Made by a program: the position numbers and the translations under genes. This document shows, piece after piece, positions 26,852 through 35,569 of a DNA stretch of 64,000 nucleotides (its first letter is position 1; the number at the start of each line of letters is the position of its first letter). Source of the stretch: Aquicoccus sp. G2-2 (GTDB lineage: Bacteria; Pseudomonadota; Alphaproteobacteria; Rhodobacterales; Rhodobacteraceae); NCBI RefSeq assembly GCF_034555965.1, contig NZ_JAYDCK010000003.1:2418001-2482000 (forward strand), written 5' to 3'. The notes under the pieces were generated by a model that searched no databases, was not told the DNA's origin, and saw nothing but the letters and a program-made list of their open reading frames with translations.

Positions 26852-27484
26852 ATGCCAAGAGTCCAACTACCCGCAGTCACCTCAAAACGCAGAGCTTGGA
26901 ACAAGGGCCGGATAATCGGGCAAAAACGACCGCTTCTTCCAAAGCAAGTTTGGGGGATCCGGGCGCGGCTCGAACTTGCCGGCTATCTACGCGATCTTGC
27001 GCTGTTTAACGTCGCTATCGACAGCAAACTGCGCGGATGCGACCTGGTCAAACTCGCCGTCCACGATCTTGTGAAAGATGATCGGGTCAAGGAACGTGTT
27101 TCAGTGATCCAAAGCAAAACCAAGCGACCTGTTCAGTTTGAACTGACAGAAAACACACGTGAAACTGTTTTCACCTGGGTCATGTCGCCCGAGATGTTTG
27201 CATGCAGTTTTATGTTTCCAAGCCGCTTTCATGATCGGCCCCATATCTCCACCCGACAATACGGCCGACTTGTCCGTGACTGGGTGACATCGATTGGTCT
27301 GGAGCCAAGTGGTTACGGTACACATTCACTTCGCCGAACAAAAGCTGCTGAGATCTACCGAAAGACGGGTAACCTCAGAGCCGTGCAGCTGTTGCTAGGT
27401 CATACCAAGGTTGACAGCACAGTGCGCTACCTCGGCGTTGAACTGGAAGATGCCCTGAGCATCGCAGAACGGATCGATATCTGA
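26852..27484 (+). CDS. small tyrosine-type site-specific recombinase
   Basis: Integrase-family protein of 210 residues, essentially the catalytic domain alone. Catalytic residues: the first arginine in DSKLRGCDLVKL, HxxR in THSLRRTKAAEI, the second histidine in LLLGHTKVDST and the tyrosine in VRYLGVE. I recall near-identical stand-alone recombinases in many proteobacterial genomes. The ATG at 26852 gives the usual N-terminus MPRVQLPAVTS. It is probably mobile on its own or part of a small element; a stem-loop lies just downstream. Confidence 0.88.
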   Translation: MPRVQLPAVTSKRRAWNKGRIIGQKRPLLPKQVWGIRARLELAGYLRDLALFNVAIDSKLRGCDLVKLAVHDLVKDDRVKERVSVIQSKTKRPVQFELTENTRETVFTWVMSPEMFACSFMFPSRFHDRPHISTRQYGRLVRDWVTSIGLEPSGYGTHSLRRTKAAEIYRKTGNLRAVQLLLGHTKVDSTVRYLGVELEDALSIAERIDI

Positions 27485-27490
27485 CAAGCA

Positions 27491-27517
27491 TTGGCGGGCG
27501 GTACATCCGTCCGCCAA
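27491..27517 (+). terminator. stem-loop after recombinase gene
   Basis: TTGGCGGGCGG, TACAT, CCGTCCGCCAA: 11-bp arms with one G-T pair, seven bases after the recombinase stop, followed by TTT. Confidence 0.55.
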
Positions 27518-27654
27518 TTTGATGGAGAAACCTGACCATACAGCGGCGAAGACAAATCCTGAGCCCGCTCTGAATGATGCTGCGCGTCGGCTGAATGTCT
27601 GCAGAGAACGAAGAATATCTGGTTGGTATGTACTGAAGCTCTGCCAAGAACGGG

Positions 27655-28365
27655 CTAGATTGCCGTCTGGTTTACACGCTTGATCAATTCTTCACCGGTT
27701 TCTTTACGCTCGCTATAGCGTTCAACAAGGTAATCAGCACGGCCCCTCGTCAGGAGTGTGAACTTAACCAATTCTTCCATCACGTCGACCATCCGATCGT
27801 AGTTTGGTGATTGCTTCATACGGTCATCGTCGTCAAATTCCAAAAAGGCTTTGGGCGTTGAGGATTGGTTCGGGATGGTCAGGAGACGCATCCAACGGCC
27901 AAGAACCCGGAGTTGATTGACGGTATTAAAGCTTTGCGAACCGCCGTTGACCTGCATAACCGCCAGCGTCTTGCCTTGGGTGGGTCGGACGGCCCCAAGA
28001 GTCAGCGGAATCCAATCGATTTGCGACTTCATAATGCCTGTCATCGCGCCGTGGCGCTCGGGCGAACACCAAACCATGCCTTCGCACCATGACACTAGAT
28101 CGCGCAGTTCCCGAACCTTTGGATGATCCGCCTCGGCGTCATCCGGCAAAGGCAATTCGCTGGGGTTATAGGTTTTGGTTTCGGCTCCGAAGCGCTGCAA
28201 CACGCGGGCTGCCTCTTCGGTCATCAACCGGCTGAACGACCTTTCGCGCAGCGATCCATAAAGCAGCAAAATGCGAGGTGGGTGGGTTTGGTCAGGTGCC
28301 GCGAACAGGCGATCGTGGTCAATTGCGCGAAAGTGATTGTCTTCGATGTTGGGCGTGTCAGTCAT
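27655..28365 (-). CDS. arsH: NADPH-dependent FMN reductase ArsH
   Basis: Flavoprotein of 236 residues of the ArsH family: FMN-binding [16 protein letters not shown] near residue 40, then [20 protein letters not shown] and [20 protein letters not shown], all hallmarks. ArsH can oxidise trivalent organoarsenicals and is a quinone reductase. It is the last gene of the operon that starts opposite arsR, one base after the stop of the C-S lyase gene. Its presence and that of the aquaglyceroporin point to arsenic resistance. Confidence 0.95.
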   Translation of the reverse strand: MTDTPNIEDNHFRAIDHDRLFAAPDQTHPPRILLLYGSLRERSFSRLMTEEAARVLQRFGAETKTYNPSELPLPDDAEADHPKVRELRDLVSWCEGMVWCSPERHGAMTGIMKSQIDWIPLTLGAVRPTQGKTLAVMQVNGGSQSFNTVNQLRVLGRWMRLLTIPNQSSTPKAFLEFDDDDRMKQSPNYDRMVDVMEELVKFTLLTRGRADYLVERYSERKETGEELIKRVNQTAI

Positions 28366-28366
28366 G

Positions 28367-29551
28367 TCAGTCTCGTATATCCAATAGTGCGTTTTTCAGT
28401 CCGTCCAGCGCGCGTTCCAATCGCGCCCGTGGGCAGGCGATGTTGAGGCGTCCAAACCCATCGCCGCTGGGCCCAAAGGAGATGCCACGGGTGATGGCCC
28501 ATCCCGCCTTTAAGCGCAGAAATTGTGTTAAATCGTCTTGCGATAGCCCCATGGCGCGGAAATCGAGCCACAGCAGGAACGTGCCGTCAGGTTCGATCAA
28601 ACTGACAAGCGGCATGTCAGCCAAGCGCGTGCGCACCAAAATCAGGTTGCCTTCAATGTAGGTGATTGCCGCGTCCAGCCATGCGCCGCCATGTTGATAG
28701 GCGGCCATCATCGCAACACTGGCAAAGGCATTGTTCTTGTTCACTGTCAGGCGGCTGTTCTCGGCTTTGAAAGCCTCCCTCCGGGCGTCATCGGGCACAA
28801 CTGTGAACGCCCCACAACAGGCAGCAATGTTGAAGCTTTTGGCAGGCGACAAGCAGGTGATAGAGTTAAGTGCATCGGCATCAGAGACCGTGGCAAACGG
28901 CGTGTAAGCGTGCCCCGCAAACGTGATGTCTGCGTGGATTTCATCGGACACGACCAGAACGCCATTCTCGCGGCAAATCGCCCCCAACCGCGTCAGCTCA
29001 GCGCGTGTCCAGACCCTCCCCACGGGGTTGTGTGGATTGCACAGAAATAGCATTTTGGTGCGGGGTTCAGCGGCGCAAGCTTCCAGACCGTCGAAGTCCA
29101 TTTCATAGCGGCCCTCAGACAAGATCAGGGGGTTCTCAACCAAGCGGCGGCCATTTTCGGCAACGATATCTGCAAAGTCAAAGAACACAGGCGGCTGGAT
29201 AATGATCCCGTCGCCCGTATCCGTGAACAGGTTCGCCGCCATCGACAGGCTGTTCAGGACATTGGGCGCGCGCAGGATATGATCGGGATGAATGTCCCGG
29301 CCGTGGCGGGACTTCATCCATCTAGTGAGCGCAGGCATTAGACCGCTTGGCACGGTTTCATAGCCAAAAACACCATGGGCCAATCGCTGTGCCATCGCGT
29401 CCAGTACGGGCTTCGGGGCGCGAAAGTCCATGTCAGCGACACCCGCAGGAAAGAGGTACATTCCGTCCGCGCCCAGCACCATCGGGTGCACCTTTAATGC
29501 AGGAACATCGCGGCGATTGATCTCTTCGCCAAAATCGAATGCCTCAGTCAT
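28367..29551 (-). CDS. MalY/PatB-type PLP-dependent C-S lyase
   Basis: Aminotransferase-fold enzyme of 394 residues in the MalY/PatB (cystathionine beta-lyase) group. Features: [16 protein letters not shown] near residue 45, [14 protein letters not shown] as the PLP-contact aspartate motif, and [10 protein letters not shown] with the Schiff-base lysine. The family cleaves C-S bonds of cysteine conjugates to thiol, pyruvate and ammonia. The start is taken as the ATG at 29551, which overlaps the preceding gene by eight bases. Its place inside an ArsR-type operon is unusual. Confidence 0.9.
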   Translation of the reverse strand: MTEAFDFGEEINRRDVPALKVHPMVLGADGMYLFPAGVADMDFRAPKPVLDAMAQRLAHGVFGYETVPSGLMPALTRWMKSRHGRDIHPDHILRAPNVLNSLSMAANLFTDTGDGIIIQPPVFFDFADIVAENGRRLVENPLILSEGRYEMDFDGLEACAAEPRTKMLFLCNPHNPVGRVWTRAELTRLGAICRENGVLVVSDEIHADITFAGHAYTPFATVSDADALNSITCLSPAKSFNIAACCGAFTVVPDDARREAFKAENSRLTVNKNNAFASVAMMAAYQHGGAWLDAAITYIEGNLILVRTRLADMPLVSLIEPDGTFLLWLDFRAMGLSQDDLTQFLRLKAGWAITRGISFGPSGDGFGRLNIACPRARLERALDGLKNALLDIRD

Positions 29552-30209
29552 CGTTTGCGTCCGCCAGCAACCAACCAAAGAACCAAGTTGCCAAGACGGC
29601 TGCGATCAACTGCACGCCGATGAAGGCAGCCACATCAACAGGCGCGATCCCGGCGAAGGTGTCGGAAAATCCGCGCGCGATGGTGACGGCGGGGTTCGCA
29701 AAAGAGGTGGAGGACGTGAACCAATACGCAGCGGTGATATAGAGGCCGACAGCCATCGGCACCGATTTGGGGCTTGCTTTGATACAGGCGAGGATCGTAC
29801 CGACCAAACCGAAGGTCGCGACAAACTCGCCCGTCCACTGACCAATGCCGCTGCGTGCAGTCGTGGATGGGTCCACCAAAGGGTGCTCAAACATCACATG
29901 CGCGGCCAAGACACCGATGATCCCGCCAAACACTTGGGCACCGACATAAAGCAAGGCATCGCGCTTTTCGATTTCACGCCGCAAAGCAAAACTCAAAGTA
30001 ACGGCAGGGTTGAAATGCGCGCCCGAAATGGGGCCAAAAATGGTGATGAGCACAACAAGGATGGCGCCTGTCGGAATGGTATTGCCAAGAAGCGCGATGG
30101 CGACGTTTCCATCCGTCAAACGCTCGGCCATGATGCCTGACCCGATAACAGTCGCCAAAAGCGAAAACGTCCCCAGCCATTCGGCCATAAGCCGACGTTC
30201 AAGTGTCAT
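29544..30209 (-). CDS. aquaglyceroporin-like MIP channel (AqpS type)
   Basis: Six-helix MIP channel of 221 residues with both NPA boxes: SGAHFNPAVTLSF after helix 2 and SFANPAVTIARGF after helix 5, the latter with the selectivity-filter arginine. In ars operons of rhizobia the AqpS channel lets arsenite leave the cell and replaces ArsB. The neighbourhood of arsH and a divergent arsR supports that role. It overlaps both neighbours by about ten bases. Confidence 0.9.
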   Translation of the reverse strand: MTLERRLMAEWLGTFSLLATVIGSGIMAERLTDGNVAIALLGNTIPTGAILVVLITIFGPISGAHFNPAVTLSFALRREIEKRDALLYVGAQVFGGIIGVLAAHVMFEHPLVDPSTTARSGIGQWTGEFVATFGLVGTILACIKASPKSVPMAVGLYITAAYWFTSSTSFANPAVTIARGFSDTFAGIAPVDVAAFIGVQLIAAVLATWFFGWLLADANDD

Positions 30210-31179
30210 TGTCGTCTCCTAAGAGGGCGTTGAACCGTGCCGCGTCGATATTGCCGCCAGTGATGACTGTGGCGATGGTCTTGTTTCTGATGTCGACTTG
30301 CCCGTTCAGGATGGCTGCAAGGCCAACAACTGCCCCCGGCTCGGTCACAATCTTGAAATGTTCAAACGCAAAGCGCATCGCTGTGCGCACATCCTCATCG
30401 CTGGCCGTCACACCACCGGCAAGCAGATCAAGGTTGATCGGAAAGGTCACGTCATTGGGGATCGGCGTCATGATCGCGTCGCAGATCGTGCGTTGGCCCT
30501 TGGGATTGCCAATACGTTCTGCGGCAGCAAGGGAGCGGCGCGTGTCATCAAACAGCTCTGGCTCAGCCGCAAAGACTTCGGTCTGTGGTGAGGCTTGGGC
30601 CATGACGACAGCCGTCGCTGCCGTCAGTCCGCCGCCGCCACAAGGAACCAGAACAGCGTCCAAAGCAGGGGCGTCTTCCAACAACTCCAACGCCGCGGTG
30701 CCTGCGCCGGCCAGAACCTGACCATGCGCACTTGGTGGAACTTCTATGCGGCTCGTCTCTGCGATGATCCGCGCTACGACGCCGGCGCTGTTTTCTGTGT
30801 CTCGATCAAACGTCACAATTTCTGCACCCAGATCACGTGTCGCCGCCATCTTGGCTGCGGGCACATCACTGGGCATGACGATCACAGCGGATGTGCCAAG
30901 CAACGCGGCTGCGCGCGCGAGCCCAAGCGCATGATTGCCGGAGGAATAGCTGACAACACCGCAAGCGCGTTCGTCGGGTGTCAGGTTCGAAATTCGGTTA
31001 TACGCGCCGCGGATCTTGAAGGCACCCGTGCGCTGGAAGTTCTCGGCTTTCAGCAATAGACGCCCGCCCAGCATGGCGTTCACCTCCGCATTCTCAAGCA
31101 CGGGGGTACGGACAACGACATCCGCCAATTTTATCTGCCCGGCCCGAATGTCATCAAGTGCCACGGGGTACGGGTTCAT
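30199..31179 (-). CDS. threonine/serine dehydratase-like PLP enzyme
   Basis: Fold-type II PLP enzyme of 326 residues related to threonine/serine dehydratases, serine racemase and 3-hydroxyaspartate dehydratase. The Schiff-base lysine is in ENFQRTGAFKIRGAYN, and the phosphate-binding loop is PCGGGGLTAATAV. The SSGNHALGLA motif is present. It eliminates ammonia from beta-hydroxy or beta-substituted amino acids; the substrate is unknown. The start overlaps the preceding stop (ATGA). It could supply an alpha-keto acid from a product of the deacylase. Confidence 0.88.
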   Translation of the reverse strand: MNPYPVALDDIRAGQIKLADVVVRTPVLENAEVNAMLGGRLLLKAENFQRTGAFKIRGAYNRISNLTPDERACGVVSYSSGNHALGLARAAALLGTSAVIVMPSDVPAAKMAATRDLGAEIVTFDRDTENSAGVVARIIAETSRIEVPPSAHGQVLAGAGTAALELLEDAPALDAVLVPCGGGGLTAATAVVMAQASPQTEVFAAEPELFDDTRRSLAAAERIGNPKGQRTICDAIMTPIPNDVTFPINLDLLAGGVTASDEDVRTAMRFAFEHFKIVTEPGAVVGLAAILNGQVDIRNKTIATVITGGNIDAARFNALLGDDNDT

Positions 31180-32177
31180 TTCGCATCTGCCGCAATCTGG
31201 AACACCGCATCGCCCTGAACAACCTGCGCCATCGCGCGACTGCACAGGACGATCCCCGCATAGGGAGACGTGATTTCATCCGGCATGGCACCGGGGGTAT
31301 CTGCATGATGGATCAACCCAACAACCTCGCCCGCTTCAACATCGTCCCCGATGGATTTCAGCGGCTCGAACACCCCCGCCGTATAGGCATAAACTGACCC
31401 TTTGGCGTTTAGCTCTCGTGTGCCCAGAGCTGCATCTGGTACGTAGTCAGGCGACATACCCAACGCATGCAGGACACGGCGTAATCCGCGTTCGGTCCGG
31501 CGCAGAATATCCGGCGTGACCTCACCACCACCGCCAAGTTCTGCCATCACATTGATGACGCCCTTGCGGTTCGCAGCCCCCATCGCTGTGCGCGCCGTGC
31601 TGCCGCGCCCACCGCCGCTGGCAAAAACCCATGCGTAGGGCAAATCAAACGCCTCTTGCAGGGCAATCAACGCCTTGGTCTCTTGGGCGCTATGCCCTTG
31701 GCCGCGCAACAAGGTGGCGGGGTAAAATAGTGAACTGCCACCAGAATGCAGATCAACGGAATAGTCCGCCAATGGCATCAGCACTTCTTCAACATAATGC
31801 GCGATCATTTCGGTCGGGGTGCCACCGGGATTGCCGGGAAACAAACGGTTGAGGTTGCCATCGTCTAAGGGCGAGGTCCGCAAACCGGCCTCCGCTGCGG
31901 GCGCATTGACCATCGGCAACAAGATCAACCGCCCACGAATGTCCTTTGCATCCAACGTGCGCGCAAGGTTGGCCACCGCGATCTGCCCTTCATATTCATC
32001 CCCATGATTACCAGCCATGATGACAAGCGTCGGTCCGTCACCGTTCTTGAGGCACGTGATGGGGATAGGGATCCAGCCATAGGCGGAGCGATGCACAGAA
32101 TGCGGCAAACGCAAATACCCGCCCTGTTTGCCGGTTGCGTCGAAATCGACTTCAGAGGTGATGGATGTTGCCGCCAC
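31176..32177 (-). CDS. succinylglutamate desuccinylase/aspartoacylase family deacylase (DoeB-like)
   Basis: Zinc-dependent amidohydrolase of 333 residues. The metal site is seen in MAGNHGDEYEG (His and Glu), the second histidine in VDLHSGG and the substrate-binding residues in LNRLFPGNPGG. DoeB (N-alpha-acetyl-diaminobutyrate deacetylase of ectoine breakdown) is the closest family I recognise. It starts with GTG at 32177 and is the first gene of the divergent operon, 104 bases from arsR. Nearby ectoine genes (doeA, eutC, uptake) are absent, so the substrate may be some other N-acyl amino acid. Confidence 0.85.
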   Translation of the reverse strand: MAATSITSEVDFDATGKQGGYLRLPHSVHRSAYGWIPIPITCLKNGDGPTLVIMAGNHGDEYEGQIAVANLARTLDAKDIRGRLILLPMVNAPAAEAGLRTSPLDDGNLNRLFPGNPGGTPTEMIAHYVEEVLMPLADYSVDLHSGGSSLFYPATLLRGQGHSAQETKALIALQEAFDLPYAWVFASGGGRGSTARTAMGAANRKGVINVMAELGGGGEVTPDILRRTERGLRRVLHALGMSPDYVPDAALGTRELNAKGSVYAYTAGVFEPLKSIGDDVEAGEVVGLIHHADTPGAMPDEITSPYAGIVLCSRAMAQVVQGDAVFQIAADAK

Positions 32178-32255
32178 AAATTTCCCCAGATTTCATTTCG
32201 GCAATTACCGAAGTGTTCCTGCCTTAGTGACGCCAGGTAGATTGACTTGTCAAGT

Positions 32256-32279
32256 TTCGATATTTTGGGCAGTATCGAA
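32256..32279. promoter_or_regulatory. ArsR operator between arsR and the deacylase operon
   Basis: TTCGATA (32256-32262), ten bases, TATCGAA (32273-32279): a perfect 7-bp inverted repeat ending three bases before the arsR start codon. Its position in the divergent gap fits repression of both arsR and the opposite operon by the ArsR dimer. Confidence 0.7.
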
Positions 32280-32281
32280 TT

Positions 32282-32620
32282 ATGGATCAAGCCAATGCCA
32301 TCGACGTCTTAGCGGCCCTCGCGCAACCCACCCGACTGGAAGTGTTTCGTTTACTGGTCAGGGTTGGGCCGGAAGGCTTGCCTGCATTGGAAATCTCACG
32401 CCAGCTGGGCACAAAACCATCAACCCTTTCGGGCCACCTGTCCATTCTGAAACGTGCCGGAGTCCTAAGGGCGACCCGCCATCAACGCGAAATCCACTAC
32501 GAAGGGAATCTTGCAAGCGTGAACGCGCTCGTTCAGTTCCTGATCGCAGATTGCTGTGGTGGACAGATAGAAAACTGTAAGGAAATCGTTGCTCTACTTG
32601 AGCCGGCCGAAACCCAGTAA
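32282..32620 (+). CDS. arsR: ArsR-family metalloid-responsive repressor
   Basis: Winged-helix repressor of 112 residues: ALAQPTRLEVFRLLV in the first helices and LGTKPSTLSGHLSILKRAG as the recognition helix. The C-terminus has three cysteines at about residues 91, 92 and 99 (DCCGGQIENC), an arrangement close to the C-terminal arsenite site of the Acidithiobacillus ferrooxidans ArsR (two adjacent Cys and a third six residues on). It therefore probably senses As(III) or Sb(III). It is divergent from the five-gene operon. Confidence 0.92.
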   Translation: MDQANAIDVLAALAQPTRLEVFRLLVRVGPEGLPALEISRQLGTKPSTLSGHLSILKRAGVLRATRHQREIHYEGNLASVNALVQFLIADCCGGQIENCKEIVALLEPAETQ

Positions 32621-33039
32621 AGCGTCCATTGAAACAGAGTCATAAAGTGGTGGTTTTGTCCGCGTCCTGCTGGCCTGACCCGATTGCAGCGAAAGTGCGG
32701 TTTCGGTTCGGGCGAAATCGGCACCCGCGAATGACCGGATTGGAGACTTGCGCCGCGATGCAACAGCAAGCGTGCCGCAGATGCAAAACGATGCTGCGTC
32801 AGCGAAGGCCTAATACCGAAGGTCGGCAAAGTCCGCAAAGCAGCCCCGTTCCGTGTATCAAGAACGATAGAAACGTGCATAAAGACCGGCAGCAGCTGTC
32901 GCGCGTCCGCCCGAGACAGGGCGCACAGCGCCGCCGGGCGTGCATCCTTCGGGATGTCATGGTCAACGGCACTGCCCCCACATTCCGGCCTTCCGTAACG
33001 CTCACCCGAACCAGAGATTTCTCGCAGAAAAATCGCACC
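32621..33039. other. non-coding stretch, 419 bases
   Basis: No gene is supported on either strand. Near its right end (33016-33035) a GATTT...AAATC stem-loop with the core TCGCAGAAAAATC lies just after the tadA stop; the same core recurs at 61740-61758. Confidence 0.45.
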
Positions 33040-33489
33040 TCACCGTCGTTCCGCGAAAAACGCCTTCAGCAAATCCGCCGCCGCACGGGCTGCAATGCCG
33101 TCATAAACCTCTGGCACATGATGGCTCTGCGGATGCGTAAACACCCGCGCGCCATGCGCCACGCCGCCGCTTTTCGGGTCCGCCGCACCATAGTAAAGCC
33201 GCGCAATCCGCGCCGCTGCAATCGCAGTGGCGCACATCGCACAAGGCTCCAGCGTAACGTAAAGCGCGTGCCCCGGCAGCCGTTCACTGCCCAACTCACC
33301 ACAGCGCGCCCGGATTACCAGAATCTCCGCATGTGCGGTCGGGTCGTTCAGCGCACGCGTCCGGTTGCCCGCGCGCGCCACAATCTCCCCCTCGGGTGAG
33401 ACCAGCACAGCCCCCACCGGCACCTCGCCGCGCGCCCCCGCCGCGCGCGCCTCTGCCAATGCTGCCTGCATATGCCCGTTGAACTCCAT
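33040..33489 (-). CDS. tadA: tRNA adenosine(34) deaminase TadA
   Basis: Zinc-dependent deaminase of 149 residues that converts A34 to inosine in tRNA-Arg(ACG), an essential modification. The zinc site is HAEILVIR (His and catalytic Glu) and PCAMC (two Cys). The ATG at 33489 gives the usual start MEFNGHMQAALAEA; the frame continues upstream without support. The gene is divergent from rluB with 51 bases between the start codons. Confidence 0.95.
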   Translation of the reverse strand: MEFNGHMQAALAEARAAGARGEVPVGAVLVSPEGEIVARAGNRTRALNDPTAHAEILVIRARCGELGSERLPGHALYVTLEPCAMCATAIAAARIARLYYGAADPKSGGVAHGARVFTHPQSHHVPEVYDGIAARAAADLLKAFFAERR

Positions 33490-33540
33490 TCCCCCCCATA
33501 ACCCCTTCCGCGCAGCGCGCCAATCGGCTATTGCCGCCGC

Positions 33541-34356
33541 ATGAGCCAACCATCGCCTCCCAAAAACCCGACCCCGCCCGGCGCCCGCATCGCCAAGGTC
33601 ATCGCCCGCGCCGGCCTCGCCTCGCGCCGCGAAGCCGAACGGATGATCGAAGCGGGCCGCGTTTCGGTCAACGGCAGCGTCATCACCCGCGCCGCGCTCA
33701 ACGTGACCGACAAGGACCAGATCAGCGTCGATGGCAAACCGCTCAATGCGCCCGAACCCGCGCGGCTCTGGCTTTATCACAAACCCGCCGGGCGCATGAC
33801 CACGGCGCGTGACCCGGAAGGCCGCGCAACGATCTATGACGACCTGCCCGAGGACCTACCGCGCGTCATGCCGGTCGGGCGGCTCGATTTCAGTTCCGAA
33901 GGCCTGCTGCTCCTGACCAATGATGGCGCGCTCAAGCGCAAGCTCGAACTGCCCTCGACCGGCTGGCTCCGGCGCTACCGGGTGCGCGTGAAAGGCCGCC
34001 CGACCGAAGACACCTTCACCCCGCTGCGCGAAGGTCTGGTGCTTGATGGTGAGCGGTTCCAACCGATGATCGTCACGCTTGACCGCGCACAAGGGGCCAA
34101 TGCATGGGCCACCGTGGCCCTGCGCGAAGGCAAGAACCGTGAAATTCGGCGCGCCATGGAAGCAATCGGTCTCATTGTGAACCGGCTTATCCGGCTCTCC
34201 TACGGACCGTTTCAGCTTGGCCAGCTCAAACCCGGCGCGGTGGAGGAAATCCGCGGCCGCGTGCTACGCGACCAACTGGGCCTGAACGAGACCCCCGGAC
34301 CAAGCGGCACAGCCAAGGCAAAGCCCCGCGGAACCCCGCAACGGCGGCGGCGCTAA
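33541..34356 (+). CDS. rluB: 23S rRNA pseudouridine synthase, RluB/RsuA family
   Basis: Enzyme of 271 residues with an N-terminal S4 domain (ARIAKVIARAGLASRREAERMI) and the RsuA/RluB catalytic core. The catalytic aspartate lies in PVGRLDFSSEGLLLLTNDG; downstream GKNREIRRAMEAIGL is also typical. RluB modifies U2605 of 23S rRNA in E. coli. The C-terminal tail is basic (PRGTPQRRRR), as often in this group. Confidence 0.93.
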   Translation: MSQPSPPKNPTPPGARIAKVIARAGLASRREAERMIEAGRVSVNGSVITRAALNVTDKDQISVDGKPLNAPEPARLWLYHKPAGRMTTARDPEGRATIYDDLPEDLPRVMPVGRLDFSSEGLLLLTNDGALKRKLELPSTGWLRRYRVRVKGRPTEDTFTPLREGLVLDGERFQPMIVTLDRAQGANAWATVALREGKNREIRRAMEAIGLIVNRLIRLSYGPFQLGQLKPGAVEEIRGRVLRDQLGLNETPGPSGTAKAKPRGTPQRRRR

Positions 34357-34425
34357 CCCCTTTTCTTTTGCGCCTTGCCCCCTCCCGAGTTAATCTTCCC
34401 GCAAAATATGTGACGAGGAACACTC

Positions 34426-35244
34426 ATGTTTGCCGAACTTCTTACCGTCGAAAATCTGGGCCATCTCCTGATGCTCTGCTTCCTGCAAGCCATTCTGGGG
34501 TTTGACAACCTGCTTTACATCTCCATCGAAAGCCAACGCGCGCCGGTGGCGGCACAACGCGCGGTGCGCTTCTGGGGCATCATCATTGCCGTCGCCCTAC
34601 GGGTTGTGCTGCTTTTCGTGATGGTCCACCTGATCGAGCTGCTTTCCGCGCCGTTCTATGTCTTCGATTGGCAGGGCGTTATCACCGGCGGGGTGAATTT
34701 TGCCACCTGCGTATTCATCTTTGGCGGGGTGTTCATCATCTACACCGCAGTGAAAGAGATTTCGCACATGCTCTCGCTCGACGAACTTGGGACAGACGTG
34801 AACGCCAAGCCAGGCAAATCTGCGGTCGGTGTCGTTGCACTCATCGTCATGATGAACCTCATCTTCTCCTTCGACTCGGTGCTTTCGGCGCTGGCCATCA
34901 CCGATGTTTTCCCGCTGCTGGCCACGGCAATCATCCTGTCGGGCATCGTGATGCTGGCGCTTGCCGATGGTGTTACCCGGTTTCTCAAGAAAAACCGCAT
35001 GTATGAAGTGCTGGGCCTGTTCGTCTTGCTGATCGTCGGCGTTGTTCTGCTGGGCGAGGCCGGTCAGGCCGCAGCACACGCAACCCACGATACCGCCATG
35101 GCGCTGCACTTTTTCGGCTACGAAGTCGTGCCAATGTCGAAAACCACCTTCTATTTCTCGGTCATCGTGCTTTTTGCCGTGGAAATCCTGCAATCGGGCT
35201 ATTCGCGCAAGCTCAATGCCGAGCGTCGGGCAAACAAGGGCTGA
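34426..35244 (+). CDS. TerC family integral membrane protein
   Basis: Membrane protein of 272 residues with seven or more helices. TerC marks: LQAILGFDNLLYISI in helix 1 and MNLIFSFDSVLSALAIT in helix 5, each with the conserved aspartate. TerC proteins are linked to tellurite resistance and, more generally, metal-ion export or metalation of exported proteins. The gene is first in a run of same-strand genes that includes XpaC, TelA and SPFH proteins, although 240 bases separate it from the next. Confidence 0.93.
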   Translation: MFAELLTVENLGHLLMLCFLQAILGFDNLLYISIESQRAPVAAQRAVRFWGIIIAVALRVVLLFVMVHLIELLSAPFYVFDWQGVITGGVNFATCVFIFGGVFIIYTAVKEISHMLSLDELGTDVNAKPGKSAVGVVALIVMMNLIFSFDSVLSALAITDVFPLLATAIILSGIVMLALADGVTRFLKKNRMYEVLGLFVLLIVGVVLLGEAGQAAAHATHDTAMALHFFGYEVVPMSKTTFYFSVIVLFAVEILQSGYSRKLNAERRANKG

Positions 35245-35485
35245 TTGGAAAGCTGGCAGATGTATTGACCAAGCCCGCGTTCCCTTGCGCAGACCCCAGC
35301 AGTCCGCGCAGGGCGCGGGCCACTGGGCAGCCATGGCGCTGAATTCTAGCGCTGAACAAAGTCCCACACGGCGTTCTCTGACACTCGTTGCACGTCACAA
35401 GGCCGCAATCGCGCCAATCTTCCCCCTAGCGCCGCGCCGCCGCATTGCTTAGGTTGAATGCGGACTAGGCGAGACACCGAGGATC

Positions 35486-35569
35486 ATGTCGGAAACCGGA
35501 CTTCAAAAGCTGGCCTTCGTGCTGCTTGTTATACTCATCCTCTACGTCGCCATCGCAGGGGGCGTATGA
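35486..35569 (+). CDS. 27-residue single-helix membrane peptide
   Basis: A short open frame, MSETGLQKLAFVLLVILILY then VAIAGGV, gives a peptide that is almost entirely one transmembrane helix. GAGG lies four bases before the ATG and the stop overlaps the start of the XpaC gene (ATGA), which argues that it is translated and coupled. No family is known to me. It may tune the membrane proteins of this cluster. Confidence 0.55.
   Translation: MSETGLQKLAFVLLVILILYVAIAGGV

Noticed and set aside
26852..27484. Prophage marked by the tyrosine recombinase
   Set aside because: No phage structural or replication genes are nearby; the recombinase is a stand-alone short form.
31176..32177. Ectoine catabolism operon based on the DoeB-like protein
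   Set aside because: DoeA, ectoine uptake and EutC/DoeD genes are absent, the adjacent PLP enzyme is closer to threonine/serine dehydratases than to EutB, and the operon is tied to arsR.
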